A stretch of 64,000 bases of DNA from Intestinirhabdus alba (lineage in GTDB: Bacteria; Pseudomonadota; Gammaproteobacteria; Enterobacterales; Enterobacteriaceae). Positions 1-9,505 of this stretch are shown here, piece after piece. How positions within the stretch are numbered: the first letter of the stretch is position 1; every line of letters begins with the position of its first letter. A program made the position numbers and the translations under genes. The notes under the pieces were generated by a model. The model was given only the letters and a program-made list of their open reading frames with translations, ran no database searches and was not told the DNA's origin. The DNA is taken from assembly GCF_009711095.1 (NCBI RefSeq), contig NZ_WMJZ01000003.1, forward strand, positions 1 through 64,000. Direction: 5' to 3'.

Positions 1-417
1 CAGGAGCGCAGCGCAGAGCAGCTGGCGAACGTCGCCCGCGGTGGCTACGTGCTGAAAGATTGCGCGGGGCAGCCGGAGCTGATCTTCATCGCCACCGGCT
101 CCGAGGTTGAGCTGGCGGTAGCCGCCTGGGAAAAACTGTCTGCCGAAGGGGTGAAGGCGCGGGTGGTGTCGATGCCGTCCACCGATGTGTTCGACAGGCA
201 GGATGCGGCGTACCGTGAATCCGTGCTGCCGAAAGCGGTTTCCGCGCGGGTGGCGGTGGAGGCCGGTATCGCGGACTACTGGTACAGGTACGTGGGGCTG
301 AACGGCGCGGTGGTGGGAATGCACACCTTCGGCGAATCCGCCCCGGCGGAGCTGCTGTTTAAGGAGTTTGGCTTCACCGTGGAAAATGTGGTGGCAAAAG
401 CCAGAGCGCTGCTGTAA
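1..417 (+). CDS. tktA: Transketolase, C-terminal part (5' end outside window)
   Basis: This is the last 138 codons of transketolase, open at the left window edge, so the true start is not visible. Transketolase is a thiamine-diphosphate enzyme of the pentose phosphate pathway that moves two-carbon units between sugar phosphates in the cytoplasm. The visible part is the C-terminal domain, with stretches such as [12 protein letters not shown] and [11 protein letters not shown] that match enterobacterial TktA nearly residue for residue. It sits upstream of epd-pgk-fbaA, as in E. coli. That placement favours tktA over its paralogue tktB. A hairpin with a T-run follows the stop codon. Confidence 0.95.
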   Translation, partial: QERSAEQLANVARGGYVLKDCAGQPELIFIATGSEVELAVAAWEKLSAEGVKARVVSMPSTDVFDRQDAAYRESVLPKAVSARVAVEAGIADYWYRYVGLNGAVVGMHTFGESAPAELLFKEFGFTVENVVAKARALL

Positions 418-436
418 CCGCCAGCGGGAAAACACA

Positions 437-459
437 GGGTCGCTCAGGCGGCCCTTTTT
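437..459 (+). terminator. Rho-independent terminator after tktA
   Basis: A 7-bp stem (GGGTCGC / GCGGCCC, one T-G wobble) with a TCAG loop is followed by five T. It lies 20 bases after the tktA stop and separates it from the epd promoter region. Confidence 0.7.
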
Positions 460-512
460 AATTTGTTAACCAGGCTCAATAGAATAATCCGTCCGAAGAA
501 CCGCCAAAAAAA

Positions 513-528
513 TGTGATCCACATCAGA
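513..528 (+). promoter_or_regulatory. Candidate CRP site upstream of epd
   Basis: TGTGATCCACATCAGA fits the TGTGA-N6-TCACA pattern of the cAMP receptor protein with one mismatch in the second half. It lies in the 306-base space between tktA and epd (418-723), which holds no gene. In E. coli the epd-pgk promoter is known to depend on CRP, so a site here is expected. Identification is by pattern only. Confidence 0.6.
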
Positions 529-723
529 TAATCACGCTCATGGTCTGGACAATTATTCCTTTTATACCGCGTTTCGCTTATTCTGGCTGAACCGTTTCAG
601 TTGATTGAATGCTCGACAATTCAACAAACAGTCGCAGTTTGCGACAGGCGAGGTTTTCCTGAACCGGACGCTGGATTACTCTGTCAGCCATTATCGGAGT
701 TGGGAAAGCCTTGCAGGAGATTT

Positions 724-1743
724 ATGACCGTACGTGTAGCGATTAATGGCTTTGGGCGTATCGGGCGTAACGTGGTTCGCGCGCTCTATGAATCCGGACG
801 CCGGGCGGAGATCGCCGTGGTGGCGATCAACGAGCTGGCGGATGCCGCAGGTATGGCTCACCTATTGAAATATGACACCAGCCACGGCCGTTTTGCATGG
901 GACGTTAGCCAGCAGCGTGAACGGCTCCTCGTCGGCGACGATGCGATTCGCCTTCTGCACGAGCCGACCCTGGAAGCGCTGCCGTGGCGCGAGCTTGGCG
1001 TTGACGTGGTGCTGGACTGTACCGGCGTTTACGGCAGCCGCCAGCACGGCGAGGCGCATATCGCCGCCGGGGCGAAGAAAGTGCTTTTTTCCCATCCCGG
1101 CGACAGCGATCTCGATGCCACCGTGGTGTTCGGCGTCAACCAGCATCGGCTGCGCCCGGAAGATCGCATCGTTTCCAACGCCTCATGTACGACAAACTGC
1201 ATCATCCCCGTCATCAAATTGTTAGATGATGCCTACGGCATTGAGTCGGGCACCGTGACGACGATCCATTCCGCGATGCACGATCAGCAGGTGATCGATG
1301 CTTATCATCCGGATCTGCGGCGCACGCGGGCGGCCAGCCAGTCGATCATTCCGGTGGATACCCGGCTGGCGGCGGGGATCGCCCGGGTTTTCCCGCAGTT
1401 CAGCGATTGCTTTGAGGCCATTGCGGTGCGCGTACCTACCATAAATGTGACGGCGATCGACCTGAGCGTGACGGTGATGAAACCCGTAAAAGCCCATGAA
1501 GTCAACGACTTGCTCCAAAAGGCGGCACAAGATACATTTCATGGTATAGTTGACTATACGGAATTACCGTTGGTCTCGATAGATTTTAACCACGATCCGC
1601 ACAGCGCTATTGTTGATGGTACCCAAACCCGGGTCAGCGGCGCGCATCTGATCAAGACTCTGGTCTGGTGTGATAATGAATGGGGCTTTGCTAACCGAAT
1701 GCTCGACACGACGTTAGCAATGGCCGCAATTGGTTTCAGGTAG
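724..1743 (+). CDS. epd: D-erythrose-4-phosphate dehydrogenase
   Basis: Epd is an NAD-dependent GAPDH-family enzyme that oxidises erythrose 4-phosphate to 4-phosphoerythronate, the first step of pyridoxal phosphate synthesis. The 339-residue product has the Rossmann motif [10 protein letters not shown] near its start and the catalytic block SNASCTTNC with Cys at residue 155. The open frame continues upstream to 601. I chose ATG 724 because it has an AGGAG ribosome site, gives the family length and starts at the conserved [12 protein letters not shown]. pgk follows 48 bases downstream, the usual epd-pgk arrangement. Substrate is assigned from locus and sequence. GAPDH itself is the main alternative and is less likely here. 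Confidence 0.96.
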   Translation: MTVRVAINGFGRIGRNVVRALYESGRRAEIAVVAINELADAAGMAHLLKYDTSHGRFAWDVSQQRERLLVGDDAIRLLHEPTLEALPWRELGVDVVLDCTGVYGSRQHGEAHIAAGAKKVLFSHPGDSDLDATVVFGVNQHRLRPEDRIVSNASCTTNCIIPVIKLLDDAYGIESGTVTTIHSAMHDQQVIDAYHPDLRRTRAASQSIIPVDTRLAAGIARVFPQFSDCFEAIAVRVPTINVTAIDLSVTVMKPVKAHEVNDLLQKAAQDTFHGIVDYTELPLVSIDFNHDPHSAIVDGTQTRVSGAHLIKTLVWCDNEWGFANRMLDTTLAMAAIGFR

Positions 1744-1791
1744 GGCGCATATGTGCCTGCAAAATATTAAGAATCATTGAGAGGATTCACC

Positions 1792-2955
1792 ATGTCTGTA
1801 ATTAAGATGACCGATCTGGATCTTGCCGGGAAACGTGTTTTCATCCGGGCGGATCTGAACGTGCCTGTTAAAGAGGGGAAAGTAACCAGCGACGCGCGTA
1901 TCCGCGCCTCTCTGCCGACCATCGAACTGGCCCTGAAGCAGGGTGCGAAAGTGATGGTCACCTCCCACCTGGGGCGTCCGACCGAAGGCGAATACAACGA
2001 AGAATTCTCTCTGCAGCCGGTTGTTAATTACCTGAAAGACAAACTGTCTAACCCGGTTCGCCTGGTGAAAGATTACCTGGACGGCGTGGAAGTCGCCGAC
2101 GGCGAGCTGGTGGTGCTGGAAAACGTTCGTTTTAATAAAGGCGAGAAGAAAGACGACGAGATGCTGTCCAAAAAATACGCCGCGCTGTGCGACGTCTTCG
2201 TTATGGACGCCTTCGGCACCGCGCATCGCGCGCAGGCCTCCACCCATGGTATCGGCAAGTTTGCCGACGTCGCCTGCGCAGGCCCGCTGCTGGCCGCCGA
2301 GCTGGACGCGCTGGGTAAAGCGCTGAAGGAGCCTGCTCGCCCGATGGTCGCTATTGTCGGCGGCTCTAAAGTTTCCACCAAGCTGACCGTGCTGGACTCT
2401 CTGTCCAAAATTGCCGATCAGCTGATCGTCGGCGGCGGCATCGCCAACACCTTCATCGCCGCACAGGGCCACGACGTGGGCAAATCCCTGTACGAAGCGG
2501 ATCTGGTCGACGAGGCCAAACGCCTGCTGACCACCTGCGATATTCCGGTCCCGACCGACGTTCGCGTGGCAACCGAGTTTTCGGAAACCGCCGCAGCGAC
2601 GCTGAAGTCCGTTAACGACGTGAAAAGCGACGAGCAGATCCTCGATATCGGCGATGTTTCCGCTGAGAAGCTGGCTGACATTCTGAAAAATGCCAAAACC
2701 ATTCTGTGGAACGGCCCGGTGGGCGTGTTTGAGTTCCCGAACTTCCGTAAAGGCACCGAAATCGTGGCGAACGCCATTGCCGACAGCGAAGCGTTCTCCA
2801 TCGCCGGCGGCGGCGATACCCTGGCGGCAATCGATCTGTTTGGCATTGCTGATAAAATTTCCTACATTTCCACTGGCGGCGGCGCATTCCTCGAATTTGT
2901 AGAAGGCAAAGTGCTGCCCGCAGTCGCGATGCTCGAAGAGCGCGCTAAGCAGTAA
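1792..2955 (+). CDS. pgk: Phosphoglycerate kinase
   Basis: Pgk carries out the ATP-forming step of glycolysis, 1,3-bisphosphoglycerate plus ADP to 3-phosphoglycerate plus ATP, in the cytoplasm. The protein is 387 residues, the usual bacterial length. The N-terminal substrate domain shows [11 protein letters not shown] and SHLGRP. The C-terminal nucleotide domain shows GGSKVSTK and the glycine-rich GGGDTLAA near the end. The start at MSVIKM gives the family length. An in-frame ATG five codons upstream lacks a better ribosome site, whereas GAGAGGA precedes 1792. It lies between epd and fbaA as in E. coli and is probably cotranscribed with epd. Confidence 0.98.
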   Translation: MSVIKMTDLDLAGKRVFIRADLNVPVKEGKVTSDARIRASLPTIELALKQGAKVMVTSHLGRPTEGEYNEEFSLQPVVNYLKDKLSNPVRLVKDYLDGVEVADGELVVLENVRFNKGEKKDDEMLSKKYAALCDVFVMDAFGTAHRAQASTHGIGKFADVACAGPLLAAELDALGKALKEPARPMVAIVGGSKVSTKLTVLDSLSKIADQLIVGGGIANTFIAAQGHDVGKSLYEADLVDEAKRLLTTCDIPVPTDVRVATEFSETAAATLKSVNDVKSDEQILDIGDVSAEKLADILKNAKTILWNGPVGVFEFPNFRKGTEIVANAIADSEAFSIAGGGDTLAAIDLFGIADKISYISTGGGAFLEFVEGKVLPAVAMLEERAKQ

Positions 2956-2963
2956 GCTTTAAT

Positions 2964-2983
2964 CGGGCAGGGTAACCTGCCCG
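2964..2983 (+). terminator. Hairpin after pgk
   Basis: A GC-rich stem (CGGGCAG / CTGCCCG) around a short GGTAAC centre starts 8 bases after the pgk stop and runs into TTGCTTT. The T-run is weak, so this may be a partial terminator or a processing hairpin between pgk and fbaA. Confidence 0.5.
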
Positions 2984-3196
2984 TTGCTTTGTATGCGAAC
3001 TTCAACTCTCCGCGCATCATCCTTCAGGCTGCGGCAGGTTGGCAGCTGAGCGAGTCCCGTACCTGACCTCCGTCAGCGACCGGGGCAGCCGCCCGCAAGG
3101 GCAAATCTCATGGATGAGACGGGTATTTCAGCTGCCGGCGCAGAGGCGGGCTGGATGATGAGGCGTATAACGGCCGAAGATACAGGACTACGTAAC

Positions 3197-4276
3197 ATGT
3201 CTAAAATTTTTGATTTCGTAAAACCTGGCGTAATCACTGGTGATGACGTTCAGAAAGTGTTTCAGGTAGCAAAAGAAAACAACTTTGCACTGCCTGCGGT
3301 TAACTGCGTCGGCACTGATTCCATCAACGCCGTTCTGGAAACCGCTGCAAAAGTGAAAGCGCCGGTCATTATTCAGTTTTCCAACGGTGGGGCCTCCTTC
3401 ATCGCCGGTAAAGGCGTGAAAAGCGATGTGCCGCAGGGCGCGGCGATCCTCGGCGCGATCTCCGGCGCGCACCACGTGCATCAGATGGCCGAACACTACG
3501 GTGTTCCGGTGATCCTGCACACCGACCACTGCGCGAAGAAGCTGCTGCCGTGGATCGATGGCCTGCTGGACGCGGGTGAAAAACACTTTGCCGCCACCGG
3601 CAAGCCGCTGTTCTCTTCCCACATGATTGACCTGTCCGAAGAGCCCCTGCACGAAAATATTGAGATCTGCTCGAAGTACCTGGCCCGGATGGCCAAAATC
3701 GACATGACCCTGGAGATTGAGCTGGGCTGCACCGGCGGTGAAGAGGACGGCGTCGACAACAGCCACATGGACGCTTCCGCACTGTATACCCAGCCGGAGG
3801 ACGTGGATTACGCCTATACCGAGCTGAGCAAAATCAGCCCGCGTTTTACCATCGCGGCCTCCTTCGGCAACGTACACGGCGTTTACAAGCCGGGTAACGT
3901 GGTGCTGACCCCGACCATCCTGCGCGATTCCCAGGAGTATGTTTCTAAGAAACATAACCTGCCGCACAACAGCCTGAACTTCGTCTTCCATGGCGGCTCC
4001 GGCTCGACGGCTCAGGAGATCAAGGACTCCGTTAGCTACGGCGTAGTAAAAATGAACATCGACACCGACACCCAGTGGGCGACCTGGGAAGGCGTGCTGA
4101 AATACTACAAAGATAATGAAGCGTATCTGCAGGGCCAGCTGGGCAACCCGAAAGGGGAAGATCAGCCGAACAAGAAATATTACGATCCGCGCGTATGGCT
4201 GCGTGCAGGCCAGGTAACGATGATTGCCCGCCTGGAAAAAGCCTTTACCGAACTGAACGCTATTGACGTTCTGTAA
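3197..4276 (+). CDS. fbaA: Class II fructose-bisphosphate aldolase
   Basis: FbaA cleaves fructose 1,6-bisphosphate reversibly to dihydroxyacetone phosphate and glyceraldehyde 3-phosphate. It is a zinc-dependent class II aldolase of glycolysis and gluconeogenesis. The product is 359 residues, as in E. coli. Visible motifs are the metal-ligand segment HTDHCAKK, the EIELGCTGGEEDGVD segment, and the late glycine-rich FHGGSGS block. The frame is open back to 3110. I placed the start at MSKIFDF, which gives the family N-terminus. A strong terminator lies 16 bases after the stop. It follows pgk with a 241-base gap. Confidence 0.98.
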   Translation: MSKIFDFVKPGVITGDDVQKVFQVAKENNFALPAVNCVGTDSINAVLETAAKVKAPVIIQFSNGGASFIAGKGVKSDVPQGAAILGAISGAHHVHQMAEHYGVPVILHTDHCAKKLLPWIDGLLDAGEKHFAATGKPLFSSHMIDLSEEPLHENIEICSKYLARMAKIDMTLEIELGCTGGEEDGVDNSHMDASALYTQPEDVDYAYTELSKISPRFTIAASFGNVHGVYKPGNVVLTPTILRDSQEYVSKKHNLPHNSLNFVFHGGSGSTAQEIKDSVSYGVVKMNIDTDTQWATWEGVLKYYKDNEAYLQGQLGNPKGEDQPNKKYYDPRVWLRAGQVTMIARLEKAFTELNAIDVL

Positions 4277-4292
4277 TCGGGGCGATGGCTGT

Positions 4293-4325
4293 GAAAAAAG
4301 GCTTCCTGCGGGAAGCCTTTTTTTC
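4293..4325 (+). terminator. Rho-independent terminator after fbaA
   Basis: A perfect stem GGCTTCC / GGAAGCC with a short loop is flanked by AAAAAA on the left and seven T on the right. It is likely to work from both sides, but only the fbaA side needs one here. Confidence 0.85.
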
Positions 4326-4447
4326 AGCGCGGAACGGCGCGGCGGCCCGCCCTGCCGCCGTTGAACCGCGGTCGGAAGCGGGGGAAAATGGCGCATTTCC
4401 CGCTTGTTGTTTACCTTTAACGGGGTTCGCTTTTGTATTTTGTTATC

Positions 4448-4666
4448 TACCCTAAATAATTCGAGTTGCATGACAAAACGCAGCGCGTTTTGAACAGCCG
4501 CAGGCTGTCTCTCATTAGTCCCCGGGAGCTTACTGAGGTAAGTGACCGGGGTGGGCGACAAACCTGCCTGGAGCAGATTTGAACGCCGCTGGCGGCGGCC
4601 CTTCAGGGTGAGGCCCCAGGGCCGAATAAAGCCAACGCACATGCAACCTGAAGTATGACGGGTATA
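4448..4666 (+). repeat. ERIC repeat, expanded copy A (about 219 bp)
   Basis: The left end reads TACCCTAAATAATTCGAG and the right end CTGAAGTATGACGGGTATA, the two ends of the enterobacterial repetitive intergenic consensus (ERIC). The centre carries the ERIC core CGGGAGCTTACTGAGGTAAG followed by GTGACCGGGGTG. Extra segments flank the core: an AAAACGC/GCGTTTT hairpin on the left, and a block ending in TTTGAACGCCGCTGGCGGC on the right. These take it well beyond the usual ERIC length of about 127 bp. It fills most of the 405-base space between fbaA and mscS and ends 15 bases before the mscS start. Confidence 0.9.
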
Positions 4667-4681
4667 ACCAGAGGATGAAGA

Positions 4682-5539
4682 ATGAATGAGTTAAACGTTG
4701 TCGGCAGCATTAATGGAGCAGGCTCCTGGCTGGTGCATAATCAGGCGCTGCTGCTAAGTTACGCCGTCAACATCGTCGCGGCTATTGCCATTGTCATTGG
4801 TGGGGTGATTGCGGCGCGTATTGTTTCCAACGGTATTCACCGGGTGATGCGGGCGCGGCACATCGACGCCACCGTCGCTGACTTTCTCGCCGCGCTGGTG
4901 CGCTATGCGGTTATCGCCTTTACGCTGATTGCTGCGCTAGGCCGCGTGGGCGTGCAGACCGCCTCGGTGATCGCCGTACTCGGGGCAGCCGGTCTGGCGG
5001 TGGGGCTGGCGCTGCAGGGCTCTCTGTCCAACCTGGCGGCCGGCGTGCTGCTGGTGGTGTTCCGTCCGTTCCGCGCGGGGGAGTATGTCGATCTTGGGGG
5101 AGTGGCGGGCACGGTGCTGAACGTGCAGATTTTCTCCACCACCCTGCGCAGCGCGGACGGTAAAATCGTTGTGATCCCGAACGGTAAAATTATCGGCGGC
5201 AATATTATTAACTTTTCCCGCGAGCCGGTACGCCGCAATGAGTTCGTTATCGGGGTCGCCTATGATTCTGATATCGATCGGGTGAAAGCGATTCTGACCG
5301 GGATTATCCAGTCCGACGAGCGTATTCTGAAAGACCGCGAAATGACGGTTCGCCTGAACGAGCTGGGGGCCTCATCAATCAACTTCGTGGTGCGCGTCTG
5401 GAGCAACAGCGGCGACTTGCAAAACGTCTACTGGGATGTGCTGGAACGCATTAAACGTGAATTTGACGCCGCGGGCATCAGCTTCCCGTACCCGCAGATG
5501 GACGTGAACCTCCGTCGCCTGCCCGAACAGACCGAATAA
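4682..5539 (+). CDS. mscS: Small-conductance mechanosensitive channel MscS
   Basis: MscS is an inner-membrane heptameric channel that opens under membrane tension and releases solutes during osmotic downshock. The protein is 285 residues, one shorter than E. coli MscS. It has three N-terminal membrane helices (about residues 28-55, 62-90 and 92-128). The pore helix shows the Gly/Ala pattern [20 protein letters not shown], and the cytoplasmic domain starts at [11 protein letters not shown]. An AGAGGAT ribosome site precedes ATG 4682. It lies between fbaA and argO as in E. coli. An expanded ERIC copy sits directly upstream and may affect its transcript. Confidence 0.97.
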   Translation: MNELNVVGSINGAGSWLVHNQALLLSYAVNIVAAIAIVIGGVIAARIVSNGIHRVMRARHIDATVADFLAALVRYAVIAFTLIAALGRVGVQTASVIAVLGAAGLAVGLALQGSLSNLAAGVLLVVFRPFRAGEYVDLGGVAGTVLNVQIFSTTLRSADGKIVVIPNGKIIGGNIINFSREPVRRNEFVIGVAYDSDIDRVKAILTGIIQSDERILKDREMTVRLNELGASSINFVVRVWSNSGDLQNVYWDVLERIKREFDAAGISFPYPQMDVNLRRLPEQTE

Positions 5540-5694
5540 CCCGCCCGAAGCCCGGCCCGCGACGCGGCGGGCCGGCACCGCCGCCTGGCGAACCGCTGTA
5601 TTAATTTTCCTTATTGGTGATTAATATTATCCATTTCCGCTAATAACTACCCCGCGCTATAGTCAGCGCTCAAAAAATTTTCGGGATAAACAGC

Positions 5695-6336
5695 GTGTTA
5701 GCCTATTATTTTCAGGGCCTTGTGTTTGGTGCGGCCTTAATTCTTCCTCTCGGCCCGCAAAATGCGTTTGTGATGAATCAGGGGATACGTCGTCAATATC
5801 ATCTTACCGTCGCGCTGCTCTGCGCCATCAGCGATCTGCTGCTGATTTGCGGGGGGGTTTTTGGTGGGAGCGCGCTGTTAATGCAGTCGTCGTGTCTGCT
5901 GGCGCTGGTAACCTGGGGCGGAGTGGCATTTTTGTTATGGTACGGCTTCGGCGCGTTTAAAACGGCAATGAGCAGCAGCCTGGCGCTGGTCAGCGCCGGA
6001 GAGGTAAGGCAGGGGCGCTGGAAAATTATCGTCACTATGCTGGCGGTCACCTGGCTGAATCCGCACGTCTATCTGGATACCTTTGTGGTGCTGGGCAGCA
6101 TCGGAGGGCAGCTTGCCCCGGATCCAAAGCGCTGGTTTGCGCTGGGCACCATCAGCGCCTCATTTATCTGGTTCTTCGGCCTGGCGCTGCTGGCCGCCTG
6201 GCTGGCACCGCGTCTGCGGACGGTAAAGGCTCAGAGAACCATTAATCTGCTGGTTGGCGCGGTGATGTGGTTTATCGCGATTGGGCTGGCAAAAGAAGGG
6301 ATCGGTCACGTTCACGCCCTGTTTAATCAGGCGTAG
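5695..6336 (+). CDS. argO: L-arginine exporter ArgO
   Basis: ArgO (formerly YggA) is an inner-membrane exporter of the LysE family that removes excess arginine and the toxic analogue canavanine. The 213-residue product has about six hydrophobic helices and the family signature [18 protein letters not shown] near the N-terminus. The GTG start at 5695 gives the family N-terminus and has a GGATAAACA stretch upstream. ArgP, encoded a little downstream on the other strand, is the known activator of argO in E. coli. The 155-base gap before argO is where its site would be, though I cannot define an ArgP box by eye. Confidence 0.95.
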   Translation: MLAYYFQGLVFGAALILPLGPQNAFVMNQGIRRQYHLTVALLCAISDLLLICGGVFGGSALLMQSSCLLALVTWGGVAFLLWYGFGAFKTAMSSSLALVSAGEVRQGRWKIIVTMLAVTWLNPHVYLDTFVVLGSIGGQLAPDPKRWFALGTISASFIWFFGLALLAAWLAPRLRTVKAQRTINLLVGAVMWFIAIGLAKEGIGHVHALFNQA

Positions 6337-6423
6337 TCCGATAGACTTTGCGCCAATAAGCGTTAAGATTGCCTGCAGGTGCCCCGACGGTGCGGGCGAT
6401 GAACGCAACATGGAGGAACAGCA

Positions 6424-7176
6424 GTGAAGTTCAAAGTGATGGCCCTGGCGGCATTAGTGGGATTCAGCGCAATGTCGGTCCAGGCAAGCGAACTGCCTGA
6501 CGGACCGCACATCGTGACTTCCGGTACGGCAAGCGTGGATGCAACCCCAGATATGGCCACCCTGGCAATTGAGGTTAACGTGGCGGCGAAGGATGCGGTG
6601 ACCGCCAAGAAGCAGGCCGACGAGCGCGTTGCGCAATACCTCTCCTTCCTTGAGCAAAACCAGATAGCGAAAAAGGATATCAGCTCCGCCAATCTGCGCA
6701 CCCAGCCGGACTACGACTACCAGAATGGCAAAAGCGTTCTGAAAGGCTACCGGGCGCTGCGCACCGTCGAGGTGACGCTGCATCAGCTCGACAAGCTTAA
6801 CTCGCTGCTGGACGGCGCGCTGAAGGCCGGGTTAAATGAGATCCGCGCGGTGACGCTGGGCGTAGCGCAGCCGGATGCCTATAAGGACAAGGCGCGCAAG
6901 GCGGCCATTAACGACGCCATTCATCAGGCTGAACAGCTGGCGGCAGGCTTTAACAGCCGGCTTGGTCCGGTTTACAGCGTGCGCTACCACGTTTCAAACT
7001 ACCAGCCGAGCCCAATGATCCGTATGCTGAAAAGCCCTGCGCCGGCGTCGGCGGCCTCCGCCGAGGAGACCTACGAGCAGTCGACCATTCAGTTTGACGA
7101 TCAGGTGGACGTGGTGTTCCAGCTGGAGCCGAAGACGAGCCAGGGGCAACAGCCCGCGGCCGACAAGGCGCAGTGA
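6424..7176 (+). CDS. yggE: SIMPL-domain periplasmic protein YggE
   Basis: YggE belongs to the SIMPL/DUF541 family. E. coli YggE is reported to lower oxidative stress, but no enzyme activity is firmly established. The 250-residue product begins with a signal peptide (basic MKFK, a hydrophobic stretch, VQA cleavage near residue 22) and is therefore periplasmic. The SIMPL domain occupies most of the rest, with the conserved ATPDMATLAIEV start. I used the GTG at 6424, preceded by GGAGGAA. It lies between argO and argP as in E. coli, and a good terminator follows. Confidence 0.93.
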   Translation: MKFKVMALAALVGFSAMSVQASELPDGPHIVTSGTASVDATPDMATLAIEVNVAAKDAVTAKKQADERVAQYLSFLEQNQIAKKDISSANLRTQPDYDYQNGKSVLKGYRALRTVEVTLHQLDKLNSLLDGALKAGLNEIRAVTLGVAQPDAYKDKARKAAINDAIHQAEQLAAGFNSRLGPVYSVRYHVSNYQPSPMIRMLKSPAPASAASAEETYEQSTIQFDDQVDVVFQLEPKTSQGQQPAADKAQ

Positions 7177-7182
7177 CCTGTT

Positions 7183-7211
7183 AAAAAGCCGGACAGCGTT
7201 CCGGCTTTTTT
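7183..7211 (+). terminator. Rho-independent terminator after yggE
   Basis: AAAAAGCCGG and CCGGCTTTTTT pair around an eight-base loop just after the yggE stop. It also faces the end of argP, so it may act on both strands. Confidence 0.85.
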
Positions 7212-7238
7212 AATGCATCCCCGCCGGGAAGGCCGGGA

Positions 7239-8132
7239 TTAATCCTGCCGTAAAACCCGGTGCCCAAACGCCAGCAGCGCGTCGGTGACGCTGCGCATCA
7301 TGCGGCTCTCCGGAGCGAAGCGGTGCCAGTAGAGCATCCGGCGCTGGAACAGGCCGGGGGTCAAATCGATCAGCTCGCCGCTTTTCAGTTCTTTCTCAAT
7401 CTGCAGATGCGGGATCATACAGCAGGTGGTGCCCTGGCGCGCCAGCTGCACAAAGGCTTCTGAAGAGTTAACGATATGGCAGGGGACGCTACCCGGCGGC
7501 AGGTCGAAGTTCTGCTGCAGGAAAGCCTGGTGCATATCGTCCAGATGATCAAAGGCCACTGCGGGGGCCTTCAACAGCGCGGAGCGGGTAACGCCATTGG
7601 GAAAGTAGCGCCCGGCAAAGGCTTTCGAGCCGACGAACAGATAGTCGAGCGCACCGAGCTTGTCCACCAGGCAGCTCGGCAGCGCCTGATGCTGAATGCT
7701 GACCGCGCCAACCACCTCGCCGCGGCGCAGACGCTCCTGGGTGCGGGTCTCATCTTCCACCTGCAGATTGAGGCGGATAGGGGAGTCGGCCAGCACCGGG
7801 GCAAGGGCTGGGAGCAGCCAGGTCGCCAGGCTGTCGGCGTTAACCGCCAGCGACAGCAGCAGCGGAGTGGAGCCAGTCTGTTCATCGCCCAGCCACTCCT
7901 CCTCCAGCAGCTCCACCTGGCGCAGCAGCGCCAGCAGCTTCTGTCCCTGCTCGGTGGGGCGCGGCGGCACGGTGCGCACCAGCAGCGGCTGTCCGAACAT
8001 GTTTTCAAGCTGTTTAATGCGCTGTGAGACGGCGGATTGCGTGATGCATAGCTTCTGCGCGGCGCGCTCAAATCCTCGTTCACGGATAACCGCATCCAGC
8101 GCCTGCAGCGTTCTGTAGTCCGGACGTTTCAT
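7239..8132 (-). CDS. argP: LysR-type regulator ArgP (IciA)
   Basis: ArgP is a LysR-family DNA-binding regulator that responds to arginine and lysine and activates argO and other amino-acid genes. The 297-residue product has the N-terminal winged helix-turn-helix (about residues 4-60; [19 protein letters not shown] is the recognition region). The C-terminal periplasmic-binding-like effector domain follows. Length and sequence match E. coli ArgP. It is transcribed toward yggE and away from rpiA, the usual order. Confidence 0.96.
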   Translation of the reverse strand: MKRPDYRTLQALDAVIRERGFERAAQKLCITQSAVSQRIKQLENMFGQPLLVRTVPPRPTEQGQKLLALLRQVELLEEEWLGDEQTGSTPLLLSLAVNADSLATWLLPALAPVLADSPIRLNLQVEDETRTQERLRRGEVVGAVSIQHQALPSCLVDKLGALDYLFVGSKAFAGRYFPNGVTRSALLKAPAVAFDHLDDMHQAFLQQNFDLPPGSVPCHIVNSSEAFVQLARQGTTCCMIPHLQIEKELKSGELIDLTPGLFQRRMLYWHRFAPESRMMRSVTDALLAFGHRVLRQD

Positions 8133-8333
8133 TACTCTGACCTGCTCCTGATATTTTTTTCCTGTTCTGCACTATGACATAAATTTACGCGAGGTACAGA
8201 CCCAATCCATCGTCTGCAGGCGGGGGCGACGCGCTTTTTACCGACGACGACGACGCGGGTTCTGCGGCGTCCGGGTTAAATTCGCGAATGAGCGGCGGCC
8301 AATGCCTGTGCAACCCGACGGATGGCGGGTATA

Positions 8334-8545
8334 TATACCCGTCATACTTCAGGCTGCATGTGTGTTGGCTACGGGTTACTCGTCTCATCCATGAGACGGG
8401 CCGCCGCTGCGCGGCGTTCAAATCTGCTCCCGACAGATTTGTCATTCGCCCCGGTCACCGTGTTCGCTATGCTCCCGGGGATAAATGAGGGACATCCCTG
8501 TCCCTCGCTTGCCGCCTTCCTGCAACTCGAATTATTTAGGGTATA
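8334..8545 (-). repeat. ERIC repeat, expanded copy B (about 212 bp)
   Basis: Read on the minus strand it starts with the canonical ERIC left part (TAAATAATTCGAGTTGCA then GGAAGGCGGCAAGCGAG). It continues through the core CCCCGGGAGC...GTGACCGGGG and then a hairpin module AAATCTG/CAGATTT followed by TTGAACGCCGC. It ends CTGAAGTATGACGGGTATA. The left part identifies the family as ERIC. The extra hairpin block accounts for its length. Its outer end abuts the rpiA promoter. Confidence 0.9.
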
Positions 8546-8547
8546 AT
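8542..8547 (+). promoter_or_regulatory. Candidate -10 box for rpiA formed at ERIC end
   Basis: TATAAT is spelled across the junction between the terminal GTATA of ERIC copy B and the next unique base, 36 bases before the rpiA ATG. No good -35 hexamer is seen 16-18 bases upstream inside the repeat. The assignment therefore rests on the perfect -10 sequence and its position. Confidence 0.45.
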
Positions 8548-8583
8548 GCGCCGGAATTTTACATCATTACAGGCGAAACGATC

Positions 8584-9243
8584 ATGACGCAGGATGAACT
8601 GAAAAAAGCGGTTGGCTGGGCGGCACTCCAGTATGTACAGCCCGGAACCATTGTGGGCGTGGGCACCGGCTCAACGGCCGCACACTTTATTGACGCGCTG
8701 GGCACAATAAAAGATCGGATTGAAGGCGCGGTTTCCAGCTCGGAGGCTTCGACGGCAAAACTTACCCGCCTCGGCATCCCTGTGTTTGATCTTAACGACG
8801 TGGACAGCCTCGGCGTTTATGTGGACGGCGCGGATGAAATCAACGGCCAGATGCAGATGATCAAGGGCGGCGGCGCGGCGCTGACCCGCGAGAAGATTAT
8901 CGCCTCCGTCGCGAAGACCTTTGTCTGTATCGCCGATGCCTCTAAAGAGGTGGCTATCCTCGGCGGTTTCCCGCTGCCGGTGGAGGTGATCCCGATGGCG
9001 CGCAGCGCGGTGGCGCGCCAGCTGGTGAAGCTGGGCGGTCGTCCGGAGTATCGTCAGGGGGTGATTACCGATAATGGCAACGCGATCCTGGACGTGCATG
9101 GAATGGAGATTCTCGATCCGGTAGCGATGGAAAATGCCATCAACGCCATTCCGGGCGTCGTCACCGTCGGCCTGTTTGCCAACCGTGGCGCGGATGTGGC
9201 GCTGATCGGTACCCCGGAAGGCGTGAAAACCATCAAAAAATAA
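8584..9243 (+). CDS. rpiA: Ribose-5-phosphate isomerase A
   Basis: RpiA interconverts ribose 5-phosphate and ribulose 5-phosphate in the pentose phosphate pathway. The 219-residue product matches E. coli RpiA in length. It shows the phosphate-binding [13 protein letters not shown], the acidic catalytic segment VDGADEIN, and the [11 protein letters not shown] loop with the catalytic Glu-Lys. The open frame runs back into the ERIC copy to 8485. I took ATG 8584, the conserved MTQDELKK start. A clear terminator follows. Its upstream region has been occupied by an ERIC element. Confidence 0.97.
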   Translation: MTQDELKKAVGWAALQYVQPGTIVGVGTGSTAAHFIDALGTIKDRIEGAVSSSEASTAKLTRLGIPVFDLNDVDSLGVYVDGADEINGQMQMIKGGGAALTREKIIASVAKTFVCIADASKEVAILGGFPLPVEVIPMARSAVARQLVKLGGRPEYRQGVITDNGNAILDVHGMEILDPVAMENAINAIPGVVTVGLFANRGADVALIGTPEGVKTIKK

Positions 9244-9245
9244 TC

Positions 9246-9279
9246 CGCAGGGGAGCGCGTCTCCCCTGTAAATTTTTTT
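9246..9279 (+). terminator. Rho-independent terminator after rpiA
   Basis: CAGGGGAG and CTCCCCTG form a perfect 8-bp stem around CGCGT, followed by TAAATTTTTTT. It starts 5 bases after the rpiA stop. Confidence 0.9.
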
Positions 9280-9292
9280 ACCGGGCATATTT

Positions 9293-9308
9293 AGTGATAT
9301 GTATCACA
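9293..9308 (-). promoter_or_regulatory. Candidate CRP site upstream of serA
   Basis: On the minus strand the sequence TGTGATACATATCACT fits TGTGA-N6-TCACA with one terminal mismatch and is nearly palindromic. It lies about 200 bases before the serA start. E. coli serA is known to be controlled by Lrp and CRP, so the site is plausible. It is called by pattern only. Confidence 0.6.
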
Positions 9309-9505
9309 TTTGTGCCTCTGCCCTGTCGATCCATTCAGATAAAAAGTTATCTCCAGTATTTTACTCTGCTACTTGCTGCGGAATCGCCCGGCCCTGGCCG
9401 GGGGTGGCAGGGTTCATATTGCCGCAATCATTTTTTTTGATATGTTGAAAGGCGGACGCGAATCCATACACAACATAACAAAACAACAAAATACAGGGTC
9501 AGGAA

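Larger units (their letters stand above)
8133..8583. other. argP-rpiA intergenic region with ERIC copy
   Basis: The 451 bases between the divergent argP and rpiA genes hold an expanded ERIC copy (8334-8545). About 200 bases of unique sequence lie on the argP side, including a CTGACCTGCTCC stretch next to the argP start. I see no gene. The rpiA promoter must lie within or next to the ERIC end. Confidence 0.6.

Noticed and set aside
3188..4642. Long minus-strand open frame of 484 codons opposite fbaA
   Set aside because: It mirrors fbaA in an antisense frame, runs into ERIC copy A and has no recognisable protein pattern. It is a by-product of GC-rich coding sequence.
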